Below, in pieces: positions 1 through 6,790 of a stretch of DNA of 11,649 bases; position 1 is the stretch's first letter, and each line of letters starts with the position of its first letter. The notes below the pieces were generated by a model that was not told the origin of the DNA, did no database searches, and worked only from the letters and a program-made list of their open reading frames with translations. The translations under genes and the position numbers were made by a program. The stretch spans positions 1 to 11,649 of the forward strand of contig JASHQO010000173.1 in NCBI GenBank assembly GCA_030039105.1, written 5' to 3'. The stretch is from Xanthobacteraceae bacterium (GTDB taxonomy: Bacteria > Pseudomonadota > Alphaproteobacteria > Rhizobiales > Xanthobacteraceae).

Positions 1-1
1 C

Positions 2-274
2 GGCGCCGGCAACGTGGTGCGGCGCGCCGCGCTGGCGCTGTGCGGCGTCGCGCCGATGCCGGTCCGGGTCGAAGCCGCCGAAGCGCGCCTCGTCGGCCAA
101 CCCCTCGACGCGGCGCTGATCCGCTCGGCGGCGGCTGCGGCATGGCTGATCGAGCCGGTTTCCGATATTCACGCCGGCGCCGAATACCGGCGCCACCTGG
201 CTCAGGTGTTGAGCGCGCGCGCGCTCACCGATGCGGCAAGACGTGCCGGCGTCGACGTGCCGGCCGCGATGTGA
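2..274 (+). CDS. Molybdenum hydroxylase FAD-binding medium subunit (CoxM-like), C-terminal part only
   Basis: The last 90 codons of a gene that starts before the window. The visible protein has a glycine-rich start, a VVRRAALALCGVAPMPVRV-like strand and an Ala-rich helical end with a DIHAGAEYRRHLAQVL segment. This is the usual C-terminal domain of FAD subunits in the CO dehydrogenase/xanthine dehydrogenase family (CO_deh_flav_C), where the tail reads roughly D-x-x-A-S-A-E-Y-R-x-x-L. In the complex this subunit carries FAD and passes electrons from the [2Fe-2S] subunit to an acceptor. It ends 21 bases before the [2Fe-2S] subunit gene and shares an apparent operon with it and the large subunit, so the order is medium-small-large as in many CoxMSL-type clusters. 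The FAD-binding part lies outside the window. The family call is firm because of the two following genes; the substrate is unknown. Confidence 0.88.
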   Translation, partial: GAGNVVRRAALALCGVAPMPVRVEAAEARLVGQPLDAALIRSAAAAAWLIEPVSDIHAGAEYRRHLAQVLSARALTDAARRAGVDVPAAM

Positions 275-295
275 TGGCACGGGAGAAGGGGGCGT

Positions 296-781
296 ATGAG
301 TAAGCAGCCGACGCGGCTGACGGTGAACGGCAAGGCGCATGCCCGCGTCGTCGAGTCGCGGCTGACGCTGGCCGATTTCCTGCGCCATGAGCTCGGCCTC
401 ACCGGCACCCATCTCGGCTGCGAGCACGGCGTGTGCGGCGCCTGCACCGTGCTGCTCGACGGCCGCTCCGCGCGCTCGTGCCTGATGTTCGCGGTGCAGG
501 CCAACGGCTGCGAGGTGACGACCGTCGAGGGGCTGACGCCGGACGATGGATTGTCGGTGCTGCAGCAGGCTTTCGTCGATAATCACGGCCTGCAATGCGG
601 CTTCTGCACGCCCGGGATGCTGATCACGCTGACCGAATTGCTGCGCGAGAATCCGGCGCCGAGCGAAGACGAGGTGCGCGAAGCGCTAACCGGCAATCTG
701 TGCCGTTGCACCGGCTATGCCGGCATCGTCAAGGCGGCGCTCGACGCGGCGGAACGCCTGCGCAACGGGCGCGGGAGCTGA
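296..781 (+). CDS. Molybdenum hydroxylase [2Fe-2S] small subunit (CoxS-like)
   Basis: A 161-residue iron-sulfur subunit that relays electrons between the molybdenum site and FAD. The N-terminal plant-ferredoxin-type domain has Cys42, Cys47, Cys50 and Cys62 (CEHGVCGAC, then the SC of RSARSC). The C-terminal four-helix domain has Cys101 and Cys104 (CGFCTPGM) and Cys136 and Cys138 (NLCRCTGY). All eight ligands for the two [2Fe-2S] clusters are present and the length is normal for the family (about 150-170). The ATG start follows a strong GGAGAAGGGGG purine run. The large-subunit gene begins 3 bases after the stop, so the two are almost certainly co-translated. The small subunit is too conserved to show the substrate; CO, isoquinoline, quinoline, nicotinate and aromatic-CoA enzymes all share this layout. 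Confidence 0.96.
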   Translation: MSKQPTRLTVNGKAHARVVESRLTLADFLRHELGLTGTHLGCEHGVCGACTVLLDGRSARSCLMFAVQANGCEVTTVEGLTPDDGLSVLQQAFVDNHGLQCGFCTPGMLITLTELLRENPAPSEDEVREALTGNLCRCTGYAGIVKAALDAAERLRNGRGS

Positions 782-784
782 CCC

Positions 785-3136
785 ATGGGCGCGAAGCATT
801 TCGGCGCCCGCGTCACCCGCCTCGAAGATCCGGCGCTGTTGTCGGGCCGCGGCCGCTTCGTCGATGACGTGAAATTGCCGGGCGTGCTGCATGCCTGCTT
901 CGTGCGCTCGCCCTATGCCCACGCGCGCCTGCTCGGCATCGACGCCAAGCCGGCGCTGGCGATGAACGGCGTCCATGCCGTCGTCATCGCCAACGATCTG
1001 CCGGACCCGATGCGCAACCAGGCCATGCCGCTGCTGTTGCCCAATCCGTCGATCTCGGCGCTGTGCACGCAGCACGTGCTGGCGCGCGAGGAGGTTTATT
1101 ACGTCGGCCAGGCGGTCGCGGTGGTGATCGCCGACAGCCGCTACATCGCCGAGGATGCGGCTGCGGCAGTTGCCGTGCACTACGACATGCTGCCGGCGGT
1201 CGGCGATTGCCGCGATGCCGTCGCCGAAGGCGCGGCGCGGGCCCATGCCGCGCTCGGCTCCAATGTGCTGTCGATGTTTCAGCTCGCCTATGGCGACGTC
1301 GATGCCGCTTTCGCCAATGCGGCGCATGTGTTCGAAGAGGAGATCTGGCAGCACCGCGGCGGCGGCATGGCGCTCGAGACCCGCGCGGTGCTCGCCAGCC
1401 ACGATGCCGCGACCGATCTGCTGACGGTGTGGTCGGGAACCCAGACCCCGCATATCGGCCGGCGCATGATGGCGGATCTGCTCGGCCGCGAGCTCGAATC
1501 GATCCGCGTGATCGCGCCCGACGTCGGCGGCGGGTTCGGGCCGAAGGCGATCTTCTATCCGGAAGAGGCGGTGATCCCGGCGCTGGCGCTCAAGCTCGGC
1601 CGGCCGGTGAAGTGGATCGAAGACCGCCGCGAGCATTTCCTGTGCGCCACCCAGGAGCGCGATCAATATTGGGACGTTGCCATCGCGGTCGATGCCGAGG
1701 CAAAGATTCTCGGGCTGCGCGGCCGGATGTTGCACGACACCGGCGCCTTCGCGCCATGGGGCATCATCATGCCCTATATCGCCGCCGCCACCGTGCCCGG
1801 CCCCTACGTGATTCCGGCCTATCGGCTCGACACCATGGTGGCGCTCACCAACAAGGTGCCGACGACGCCGGTGCGTGGCGCCGGCCGGCCGCAGGCGGTG
1901 TTCGCCATGGAGCGGTTGTTGGACCGCGTCGCCCGCGAGCTGCAGCTCGACCGCGGCGAGGTACGGCGGCGCAATTTCATCCAGCCGGAGCAGATGCCCT
2001 ACGAGGTCGGCCTGATCTTCCGCGACGGCAAGCCGCTGGTCTACGACAGCGGCGATTATCCGCGAGGGCAGGACAGGGCGCTCGCCGACGCCGACTACCA
2101 AGGTTTCCGCGCCCGGCAGCGCGCGGCCCTCGACGAAGGCCGCTTCATCGGCATCGGGATCGGCAATTACGTCGAAGGCACGGGGCTCGGCCCGTTCGAG
2201 GGCGTCACCGTGCGCGTTCTGCCCAGCGGCAAGGTCGCGGTCGCCACCGGCGCCACCAACCAGGGCCAGGGCACGCGCACGACGCTGTCGCAGATCGTCG
2301 CCGAGCAGGTCGGCTGCCGCTTCGAGGACATCGTCATGACCCTCGGCGATACCGGCGCCATCGCCCAAGGCGTCGGCGCTTTCGCCAGCCGCCAGGCGGT
2401 CAACGCCGGCTGCTCGGCGCTGGTCGCCGGGCAGTCGGTGCGCGCGCAACTGATCGCGCTCGCCGCGCGCGTGCTCGGCGTCAAGGAAAGCGACGTCGAT
2501 CTCGACAACGGCCAGGCGATCGCCCAGACCGGCAACAAGCCGGTGATCGGCTTCGGCGAGCTGGCGCGGCTGGCGCAAGGCATTCCCGGCGTGTCGCTGC
2601 CGGCCGGCCAGCCCGCCGGCCTCGAGCACACCGCCTATTTTACGCCATCGCAGGCGGCCTACTGCTCCGGTACTCACGTCGCCGAGGTCGAAGTCGACGC
2701 CATGACCGGCGGCGTGAAGATCTTGCGCTACACCGTCGCCCACGATGCCGGCCGCGTCGTCAATCCGCTGATCGTCGACGGCCAGGTGCAGGGCGGCGTC
2801 GCCCATGGCATCGGCAATGCGCTGCTGGAATGGATGCAATACGACGAGAACGCGCAGCCGCTGACCACGTCGTTCGCCGATTATCTCATTCCGATGGCGA
2901 CCGACGTGCCGACCTGCGCCATCGCCCACGTCGAGACCGTCAACCCGATGAATCCGCTCGGCGTGAAGGGCGCGGGCGAAGGCGGCACCATCCCGGCGCC
3001 GGCGGCGATCATCGCCGCCATCGAGGACGCGCTGTCGCCGTTCGACGTCCATTTCGCCGAGACGCCGTTGACGCCGGAGCGCATCGTCGCCGCGCTGCGC
3101 GTCGCCGGCGCCTACGAGAAATTCTTTGCCGCATGA
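785..3136 (+). CDS. Molybdenum hydroxylase molybdopterin-binding large subunit (CoxL/XdhB family)
   Basis: A 783-residue catalytic subunit that holds the molybdenum-molybdopterin cytosine dinucleotide cofactor. The N-terminal a/b hammerhead domain covers roughly residues 15-140 (RLEDPALLSGRGRFVDD, then YYVGQAVAVVIA), followed by the molybdopterin-binding domains. Visible motifs are GGGFGPK (248-254), RGAGRPQ (364-370), a TNQGQGTRTTLSQIVAE segment (491-507) and KGAGEGG (728-734), whose Glu732 matches the conserved catalytic base of the family. The loop that carries the Cu-binding Cys of true CO dehydrogenase (AYRCSFR) is replaced by PVRGAGRPQ, so this is not a form I CO dehydrogenase. It probably hydroxylates an aromatic, heteroaromatic or aldehyde substrate in the cytoplasm. 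The start has a GGGAG site 7 bases upstream, inside the end of the small-subunit gene. Linked decarboxylase genes downstream suggest an aromatic carboxylate or its CoA ester; that is inference. Confidence 0.93.
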   Translation: MGAKHFGARVTRLEDPALLSGRGRFVDDVKLPGVLHACFVRSPYAHARLLGIDAKPALAMNGVHAVVIANDLPDPMRNQAMPLLLPNPSISALCTQHVLAREEVYYVGQAVAVVIADSRYIAEDAAAAVAVHYDMLPAVGDCRDAVAEGAARAHAALGSNVLSMFQLAYGDVDAAFANAAHVFEEEIWQHRGGGMALETRAVLASHDAATDLLTVWSGTQTPHIGRRMMADLLGRELESIRVIAPDVGGGFGPKAIFYPEEAVIPALALKLGRPVKWIEDRREHFLCATQERDQYWDVAIAVDAEAKILGLRGRMLHDTGAFAPWGIIMPYIAAATVPGPYVIPAYRLDTMVALTNKVPTTPVRGAGRPQAVFAMERLLDRVARELQLDRGEVRRRNFIQPEQMPYEVGLIFRDGKPLVYDSGDYPRGQDRALADADYQGFRARQRAALDEGRFIGIGIGNYVEGTGLGPFEGVTVRVLPSGKVAVATGATNQGQGTRTTLSQIVAEQVGCRFEDIVMTLGDTGAIAQGVGAFASRQAVNAGCSALVAGQSVRAQLIALAARVLGVKESDVDLDNGQAIAQTGNKPVIGFGELARLAQGIPGVSLPAGQPAGLEHTAYFTPSQAAYCSGTHVAEVEVDAMTGGVKILRYTVAHDAGRVVNPLIVDGQVQGGVAHGIGNALLEWMQYDENAQPLTTSFADYLIPMATDVPTCAIAHVETVNPMNPLGVKGAGEGGTIPAPAAIIAAIEDALSPFDVHFAETPLTPERIVAALRVAGAYEKFFAA

Positions 3137-3147
3137 GCACGTTTTAT

Positions 3148-3217
3148 CCGCTCGTCCCCGCGCCAGCCGGGACCCAGGCTCAAGTCGCTGGATTGCCGCT
3201 GGCGCGGGAATGAGCGG
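3148..3217. repeat. Imperfect palindromic repeat (REP-like hairpin) between large subunit and TIGR02444 genes
   Basis: Two arms of about 22 bases (3148-3170 and 3196-3217, core CCCGCGCCAGC / GCTGGCGCGGG) are inverted copies that differ at two positions and by one extra base in the left arm; both substitutions allow G-U pairing. The loop is about 25 bases. The element takes up most of the 101-base gap. Similar CCGCTC...GCGGG palindromes are scattered through Bradyrhizobium-type genomes (from memory, not checked). There is no T-run after it, so it is not a typical intrinsic terminator; it may stabilise or process the mRNA. Confidence 0.75.
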
Positions 3218-3237
3218 AAGAAAGGAACGCGAGGACG

Positions 3238-3753
3238 ATGAACGATATGCAAACGAAATCCCCCGTCACGCCGTTCTGGCGCTACTCGCTGATATTTTAC
3301 GGCCGGTCCGGCGTGTCGGATGCCTGCATCGCGTTGCAGGACGGCTGCGGTATCGACGTCAACTTGCTGCTCTATCTGTTCTGGCTCGCTTCCGAGGGCC
3401 GCCAGGTCGCCGCGGAAGACGTGAAAATGCTCGACGACAAGGTACGCAGTTGGCGCGAGCTCACCATCATTCCGATCCGCGACGTGCGCAGGAAGCTCAA
3501 AGGCGCCGTGACCTTCATCGATCCGGCGAAGCAGGAAGCGCTGCGCGACAAGGTCAAGGTCGCAGAGCTCGAGGCGGAGCGGCTGCAGCAGGAAGGGCTT
3601 TACGCGGTTACGCAATCGCAGCCGCTCGGCAAGGCGGCCGCGCCGGCCGCCGCCGCGCGCGGCAACGTCGCCGCCTATGAGGCCGCAATCGGCAAGACTT
3701 TCTCAAAATCCGCGGTCGATGTCCTGATCGCGGGGTTTTTGAGCGCGGCCTGA
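3238..3753 (+). CDS. TIGR02444 family (DUF2390) protein
   Basis: A 171-residue soluble protein of unknown function. The first 115 residues fit the TIGR02444/DUF2390 family: an FWRYSLIFYGRSGVSDACI segment near residues 13-31, an LQDGCGIDVNLLLYLFWLA core near 33-51 and a WRELTIIPIRDVRRKLKG segment near 71-88. Family members are mainly proteobacterial, helical and uncharacterised. After residue 125 comes a low-complexity Ala/Gly linker and a short helical tail. No signal peptide or membrane segment is seen. The ATG at 3238 has GAGG 3 bases before it and AAGGAA further up; a second ATG three codons in, at 3247, would suit the spacing better. The gene lies between the hydroxylase and ubiX on the same strand, so it may be co-transcribed, but the family also occurs outside catabolic clusters and its link to the pathway is uncertain. 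Confidence 0.82.
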   Translation: MNDMQTKSPVTPFWRYSLIFYGRSGVSDACIALQDGCGIDVNLLLYLFWLASEGRQVAAEDVKMLDDKVRSWRELTIIPIRDVRRKLKGAVTFIDPAKQEALRDKVKVAELEAERLQQEGLYAVTQSQPLGKAAAPAAAARGNVAAYEAAIGKTFSKSAVDVLIAGFLSAA

Positions 3754-3768
3754 GCCCAGCCTGAGCCC
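3748..3768. repeat. Short tandem duplication over a stop codon
   Basis: GCCTGAGCCC occurs twice with an 11-base period (3748-3757 and 3759-3768). The first copy holds the TGA stop of the TIGR02444 gene. Such small slippage duplications are common and no function is suggested. Confidence 0.5.
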
Positions 3769-3836
3769 CGGCCCGACCGGCTGGCATGGCGTGGCGTCCC
3801 GTGGCAAAAAGCCCATAACGCTCAAGGGAAAGAAGA

Positions 3837-4421
3837 ATGGCCAAGACCGCGGCGCGGCTCATTGTCGGCATATCCGGCGCCTCCGGCACGATCTACGGCG
3901 TGCGGATACTGGAAATGCTGCGCCAGACCGACATCGAGACCCATCTGGTCATGAGCAAGTCGGCGGAGATGACGCTGGCCTACGAGACCGATCTCAAGGC
4001 CAAGGACGTGCGCGACCTCGCCACCAAGACCTATCCGGTCACCGACATCGGCGCGGCGATCTCGTCCGGCTCGTTTCCGACCATGGGCATGGTGATCGCG
4101 CCGTGCTCGATCCGCACCATGAGCGAGATTGCGAGCGGCGTGACCGCGTCGTTGTTGTCGCGCGCCGCCGACGTGGTGCTGAAGGAAAAGCGCCGGCTGG
4201 TGCTGGCGCTGCGCGAGACGCCGCTGCATGGCGGGCATCTGCGCAGCATGACCACGCTCGCCGATATCGGCGCCGTGATCGCGCCGATCGTGCCGGCGTT
4301 CTACAATCGGCCGCAGTCGGTCGACGACATCGTCAATCACACCTGCGGCCGGCTGCTCGACCTGTTCGGCATCGATACCGGCGTCGTCAAACGCTGGAAG
4401 GGCGGCCCGGTGGAGGAATAA
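3837..4421 (+). CDS. ubiX: UbiX-type flavin prenyltransferase
   Basis: A 194-residue member of the UbiX/Pad1 family, which attaches a dimethylallyl group to FMN to make prenylated FMN, the cofactor of UbiD decarboxylases. Visible motifs are the N-terminal FMN-binding GISGASG loop (11-17), the MSKSAE segment (39-44), the APCS loop (88-91), ASGVTASLLSRAADV (99-113), the RETPL signature (126-130) and FYNRP (155-159), which contains the conserved active-site Tyr. Length is normal (about 190-210). The start is preceded by AAGGGAAAG. The fold is a cytoplasmic Rossmann-like dodecamer in known homologues. The UbiD-type decarboxylase lies two genes downstream, so the pair is probably dedicated to a catabolic decarboxylation rather than to ubiquinone synthesis; a separate housekeeping ubiX elsewhere in the genome cannot be excluded. 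Confidence 0.94.
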   Translation: MAKTAARLIVGISGASGTIYGVRILEMLRQTDIETHLVMSKSAEMTLAYETDLKAKDVRDLATKTYPVTDIGAAISSGSFPTMGMVIAPCSIRTMSEIASGVTASLLSRAADVVLKEKRRLVLALRETPLHGGHLRSMTTLADIGAVIAPIVPAFYNRPQSVDDIVNHTCGRLLDLFGIDTGVVKRWKGGPVEE

Positions 4422-4425
4422 TGAG

Positions 4426-4497
4426 GACAGACGACGGAGGACGGATTGATAAATCTTAGACTACATCCGTCGTCTGTCGTCCGTCATCTGTCGTCCG
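4426..4497. repeat. Hairpin with 14-base tandem repeats between ubiX and the CMD-family gene
   Basis: GACAGACGACGGA (4426-4438) is the exact reverse complement of TCCGTCGTCTGTC (4466-4478), giving a 13-base stem with an AT-rich loop. The right side is also a tandem array: TCCGTCGTCTGTCG (4466-4479), TCCGTCATCTGTCG (4480-4493) and a partial third copy (4494-4497), so the left arm can pair in two registers. It fills most of the 93-base gap and stops just before the ribosome binding site of the next gene. It may be a mobile or repetitive intergenic element; an effect on translation of the next gene is possible but not shown. Confidence 0.75.
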
Positions 4498-4500
4498 CTT

Positions 4501-4507
4501 AAGGAGG
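4501..4507 (+). promoter_or_regulatory. Strong ribosome binding site of the CMD-family gene
   Basis: AAGGAGG, a near-perfect Shine-Dalgarno match, lies 7 bases before the ATG at 4515. It is the strongest site in the window and directly follows the hairpin repeat. Confidence 0.8.
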
Positions 4508-4514
4508 AAACGCC

Positions 4515-4901
4515 ATGGACCAGAAGCGCTATGATACCGGGTTAGCCAAACGCAAGCAGGTTTTGGGCGAGGCTTACGTCGACCGCGCGCTCAGCAACGT
4601 CGACGACTTCAACCGCGATTTTCAGCGCCTGCTCACCGAATATTGCTGGGGCGAGACCTGGGGCGACGAGACGCTGAAGCCGCGCGAGCGCTCGATCCTC
4701 AACCTCGGCATGATCGCGGCGCTGGGCAAGATGGAAGAGTTCGCCACCCACGTGCGCGGCGCGCTCAACAACGGGCTGACGCCCAACGAGATCCGCGCGG
4801 CGCTGACGCAGGTCATGATCTATTGCGGCGCGCCGATCGGCGTCGATTGCTTCCGCGTGGCGAAGCCGATCATCGCCGAATATCTGAAGAACAAGAAATA
4901 A
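4515..4901 (+). CDS. Carboxymuconolactone decarboxylase family protein (PcaC-like)
   Basis: A 128-residue all-helical protein of the carboxymuconolactone decarboxylase (CMD) family. The N-terminus (YDTGLAKRKQVLGEAYVDRAL, residues 6-26) and the EYCWGETWG motif (42-50) are typical of the 4-carboxymuconolactone decarboxylase branch. The conserved core follows: RERSILNLGMIAAL (57-70), EFATHVRGALNNGLT (75-89, with His79) and a Y-C-G-x-P turn near 103-107. The CxxC redox motif of the AhpD branch is absent, so a peroxidase role is unlikely. True PcaC works after protocatechuate ring cleavage, but no pcaB, pcaD or pcaHG is near, and the gene sits between ubiX and ubiD. It may therefore decarboxylate or isomerise another lactone or acid in the same pathway, or support the UbiD enzyme. 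The family is firm; the substrate is unknown. Confidence 0.9.
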   Translation: MDQKRYDTGLAKRKQVLGEAYVDRALSNVDDFNRDFQRLLTEYCWGETWGDETLKPRERSILNLGMIAALGKMEEFATHVRGALNNGLTPNEIRAALTQVMIYCGAPIGVDCFRVAKPIIAEYLKNKK

Positions 4902-4907
4902 CGCGGC

Positions 4908-4988
4908 CGTAGCCCGGGTGAGCGAAGCGACACCCGGGATTCAACCTTGAGGCTTGCCCCGGATATCGCTTCGCTCATCCGGGCTACG
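4908..4988. repeat. Large imperfect palindrome (REP-like) between CMD and ubiD genes
   Basis: The arms at 4908-4939 and 4957-4988 are inverted copies matching at about 28 of 32 positions (core GTAGCCCGG, GAGCGAAGCGA); most mismatches would form G-U pairs on one strand. The GTAGCCCGGATGAGCGAAGC sequence is, from memory, a widespread intergenic repeat in Bradyrhizobium and Rhodopseudomonas relatives. No T-run follows, so it is not a clear terminator. Confidence 0.8.
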
Positions 4989-5001
4989 AGGGTCGACGTG
5001 G

Positions 5002-5027
5002 ATGGCCGGGACAACAAGCCCGGCCAT
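5002..5027. repeat. Perfect 9-base stem-loop just upstream of ubiD
   Basis: ATGGCCGGG (5002-5010) and CCCGGCCAT (5019-5027) form a perfect stem around the loop ACAACAAG. It lies 14 bases after the larger palindrome and 10 bases before the AAGGA site of the ubiD gene, close enough to affect mRNA structure at the translation start. It resembles another short palindromic repeat family of Rhizobiales. Confidence 0.7.
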
Positions 5028-5047
5028 GACGAGAGTGAAGGAACGTA

Positions 5048-6739
5048 ATGCTGGACAAGAGCGATGCCCGGAATAGCAAGTCGCAAGCGGCGGGGCCGCC
5101 GCTCGATTTCCAGGACCATCTGGCGCGGCTTGACGCGCAAGGGCTGTTGCGGCGGATCGAGCGGCCGATCAACAAGGACACCGAGCTGCATCCGCTGGTG
5201 CGCTGGCAATTCCAGGGCGGGCTGAAAGAGGATCAGCGGCGGGCGTTCTTGTTCAGCAACGTCGTCGATGCGAGCGGCCGCAGCTTCGGCACGCCGGTCG
5301 CCGTCGGCGCGCTGGCCGCGTCGGCGCGCATCTACGCGGTCGGCATGGGCTGCGCGGTCGAGGACATCGGCGACGCCTGGATGCGGGCGATCGCCAATCC
5401 GCTTGCTCCGGTCGAAGTGACGTCGGCGCCGTGCCAGGAGGTCGTGGTCGAGGGCGACGCGCTGCGCGCGCCGAATGGCGGGCTCAAATCGCTGCCGGTG
5501 CCGATCTCGACGCCCGGCTACGACGCTGCGCCTTATCTGACGGCGACGCTGTGCATCACCGCGGATCCCGAAACCGGCGTGCGCAACATGGGCACTTACC
5601 GGGCTCAGCTCAAAGCCACCGACCGGCTTGGCGTGCGCATGGCGGCGCGCATCGGTGGCGCCGGCGGCTATCTGCACTGGCAGAAATACCGCAAGCTGAA
5701 AAAGCCGATGCCGATTGCCATCGTCATCGGCTGCGCGCCGGTGGTGATGTTCACCGGGCCGCAAAAGCTGCCGATCGATCTCGACGAGATGGCGGTGGCT
5801 GGCGGCTTGGCCGGCGCGCCGATCCGGGTCGTCAAAGCCGCCAGCGTCGATCTCGACGTTCCGGCCGACGCCGAGTTCGTGATCGAGGGCCTGATCGATC
5901 CGGAATTGCTCGAGCCCGAAGGGCCGTTCGGCGAAAGCCACGGCCACGTCGCGCTCGAAGATTTCAACATGTCGATGCAGGTCACCGCGATCACCCACAA
6001 GCGCGCGCCGGTGTTCGCCTCGATCCTGAGCGAAGTGACGCCGAGCGAATCGAGCGTGATGAAGCGCGTCGCCTACGAGCCGCGCTATCTCGCCCACTTG
6101 CGCGACACGCTGGCGATCAAAGGCGTGCGCCGCGTGGCGATGCACGAGCCGCTGACCAATCTGCGCAAAGTGGTGTTCGTGCAATTCGCGCCCGGCGTGC
6201 CGCGCAGCGAGATCTGGCGCGCGCTCCACGGTGCCGCGACGCTTCAGGCCGATATCGGCAAATACGTCATTGCCGTGAGCGAAGACGTCGACCCGGACAA
6301 TGCCGACGCGGTGTTCTGGTCGCTCGCCTATCGCGCCAATCCGGTGGAGGACGCGCAGATCGTGCCGTACCGCGCCGCCGGCCACGGCCCGAAGTCCGCC
6401 GCCCAACCCAGCTCCGCAAGCGGCGGAGGGCAGGCTCGGAGTCGCGAAGAGTCGACGATGCTGATCGACGCGACGCTCAAGGACATCGCGCCGCCGTTGG
6501 CTTTGCCCAAGCGCGAATATATGGAGCGCGCGAAAGCAATCTGGGACGAGCTCGGCCTGCCGGCGCTGACGCCGCAGCCGCCGTGGCACGGCTATTCGCT
6601 CGGCGACTGGGACGCGGCGTGGGATGTCTATGCAAGCCGCGCCGTCGCCGGCCGGTGGGAAGAGTCGGGCAAGGAAACCTTGGCGCGCCGCCGCGGCGGG
6701 CTGACGCCGGGGACGCCGGTCAAGAGCGTCAAAGATTAA
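5048..6739 (+). CDS. UbiD-type prenylated-FMN-dependent decarboxylase
   Basis: A 563-residue UbiD-family enzyme, cytoplasmic, that reversibly (de)carboxylates unsaturated or aromatic acids with prenylated FMN from UbiX. Matched landmarks are NMGTYR (180-185; Asn is a metal ligand, Arg185 an active-site residue in the family), LDEMAVAGGLAG (245-256, with the probable Glu metal ligand 247), and EGPFGE (291-296), equivalent to Glu277/Glu282 of the fungal Fdc1 enzyme. DADIGKYV-like sequence at 401-407 and DPDNADAVFWSLAYR (415-429) are also typical. The region that usually reads S-H-R-G-G reads A-R-I-G-G (200-204), so a metal-binding His seems replaced by Arg201. Residues 449-470 are a Ser/Gly/Gln-rich linker before a C-terminal tail. 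The protein is longer than E. coli UbiD (497). AAGGA lies 5 bases before the ATG. The substrate is probably an aromatic or heteroaromatic acid; it is not obviously the ubiquinone-pathway enzyme. Confidence 0.93.
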   Translation: MLDKSDARNSKSQAAGPPLDFQDHLARLDAQGLLRRIERPINKDTELHPLVRWQFQGGLKEDQRRAFLFSNVVDASGRSFGTPVAVGALAASARIYAVGMGCAVEDIGDAWMRAIANPLAPVEVTSAPCQEVVVEGDALRAPNGGLKSLPVPISTPGYDAAPYLTATLCITADPETGVRNMGTYRAQLKATDRLGVRMAARIGGAGGYLHWQKYRKLKKPMPIAIVIGCAPVVMFTGPQKLPIDLDEMAVAGGLAGAPIRVVKAASVDLDVPADAEFVIEGLIDPELLEPEGPFGESHGHVALEDFNMSMQVTAITHKRAPVFASILSEVTPSESSVMKRVAYEPRYLAHLRDTLAIKGVRRVAMHEPLTNLRKVVFVQFAPGVPRSEIWRALHGAATLQADIGKYVIAVSEDVDPDNADAVFWSLAYRANPVEDAQIVPYRAAGHGPKSAAQPSSASGGGQARSREESTMLIDATLKDIAPPLALPKREYMERAKAIWDELGLPALTPQPPWHGYSLGDWDAAWDVYASRAVAGRWEESGKETLARRRGGLTPGTPVKSVKD

Positions 6740-6744
6740 TTTAT

Positions 6745-6756
6745 TTGGCGCGCCAA
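6745..6756. promoter_or_regulatory. 12-base perfect palindrome TTGGCGCGCCAA upstream of the MFS gene
   Basis: A perfect 12-base palindrome 6 bases after the ubiD stop, in the 146-base gap before the MFS gene. It could be a dimer-binding operator, half of a repeat remnant, or chance in GC-rich DNA. No clear -35/-10 pair could be placed beside it. Confidence 0.25.
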
Positions 6757-6790
6757 TCCTGCATAGGTCGGATGCCCGTATCGGGGTAGC

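Noticed and set aside
686..3052. A 788-codon open frame on the minus strand across the molybdopterin subunit gene
   Set aside because: It is antisense to a gene with clear family motifs, its translation is rich in Arg, Ala, His and Asp with no recognisable domain, and long antisense frames are expected in DNA with very GC-rich third codon positions.
785..3136. Carbon monoxide dehydrogenase CoxL
   Set aside because: The AYRCSFR active-site loop with the Cu-binding Cys is missing; the equivalent region reads PVRGAGRPQ, so another substrate is likely.
4515..4901. AhpD-type alkylhydroperoxidase
   Set aside because: The CxxC redox pair required by that branch is absent, while the PcaC-branch EYCWGETWG motif is present.
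5002..5027. Intrinsic terminator before ubiD
   Set aside because: The stem is followed by GACGAGAGTG rather than a T-run, and it lies immediately before the ribosome binding site of the next gene.
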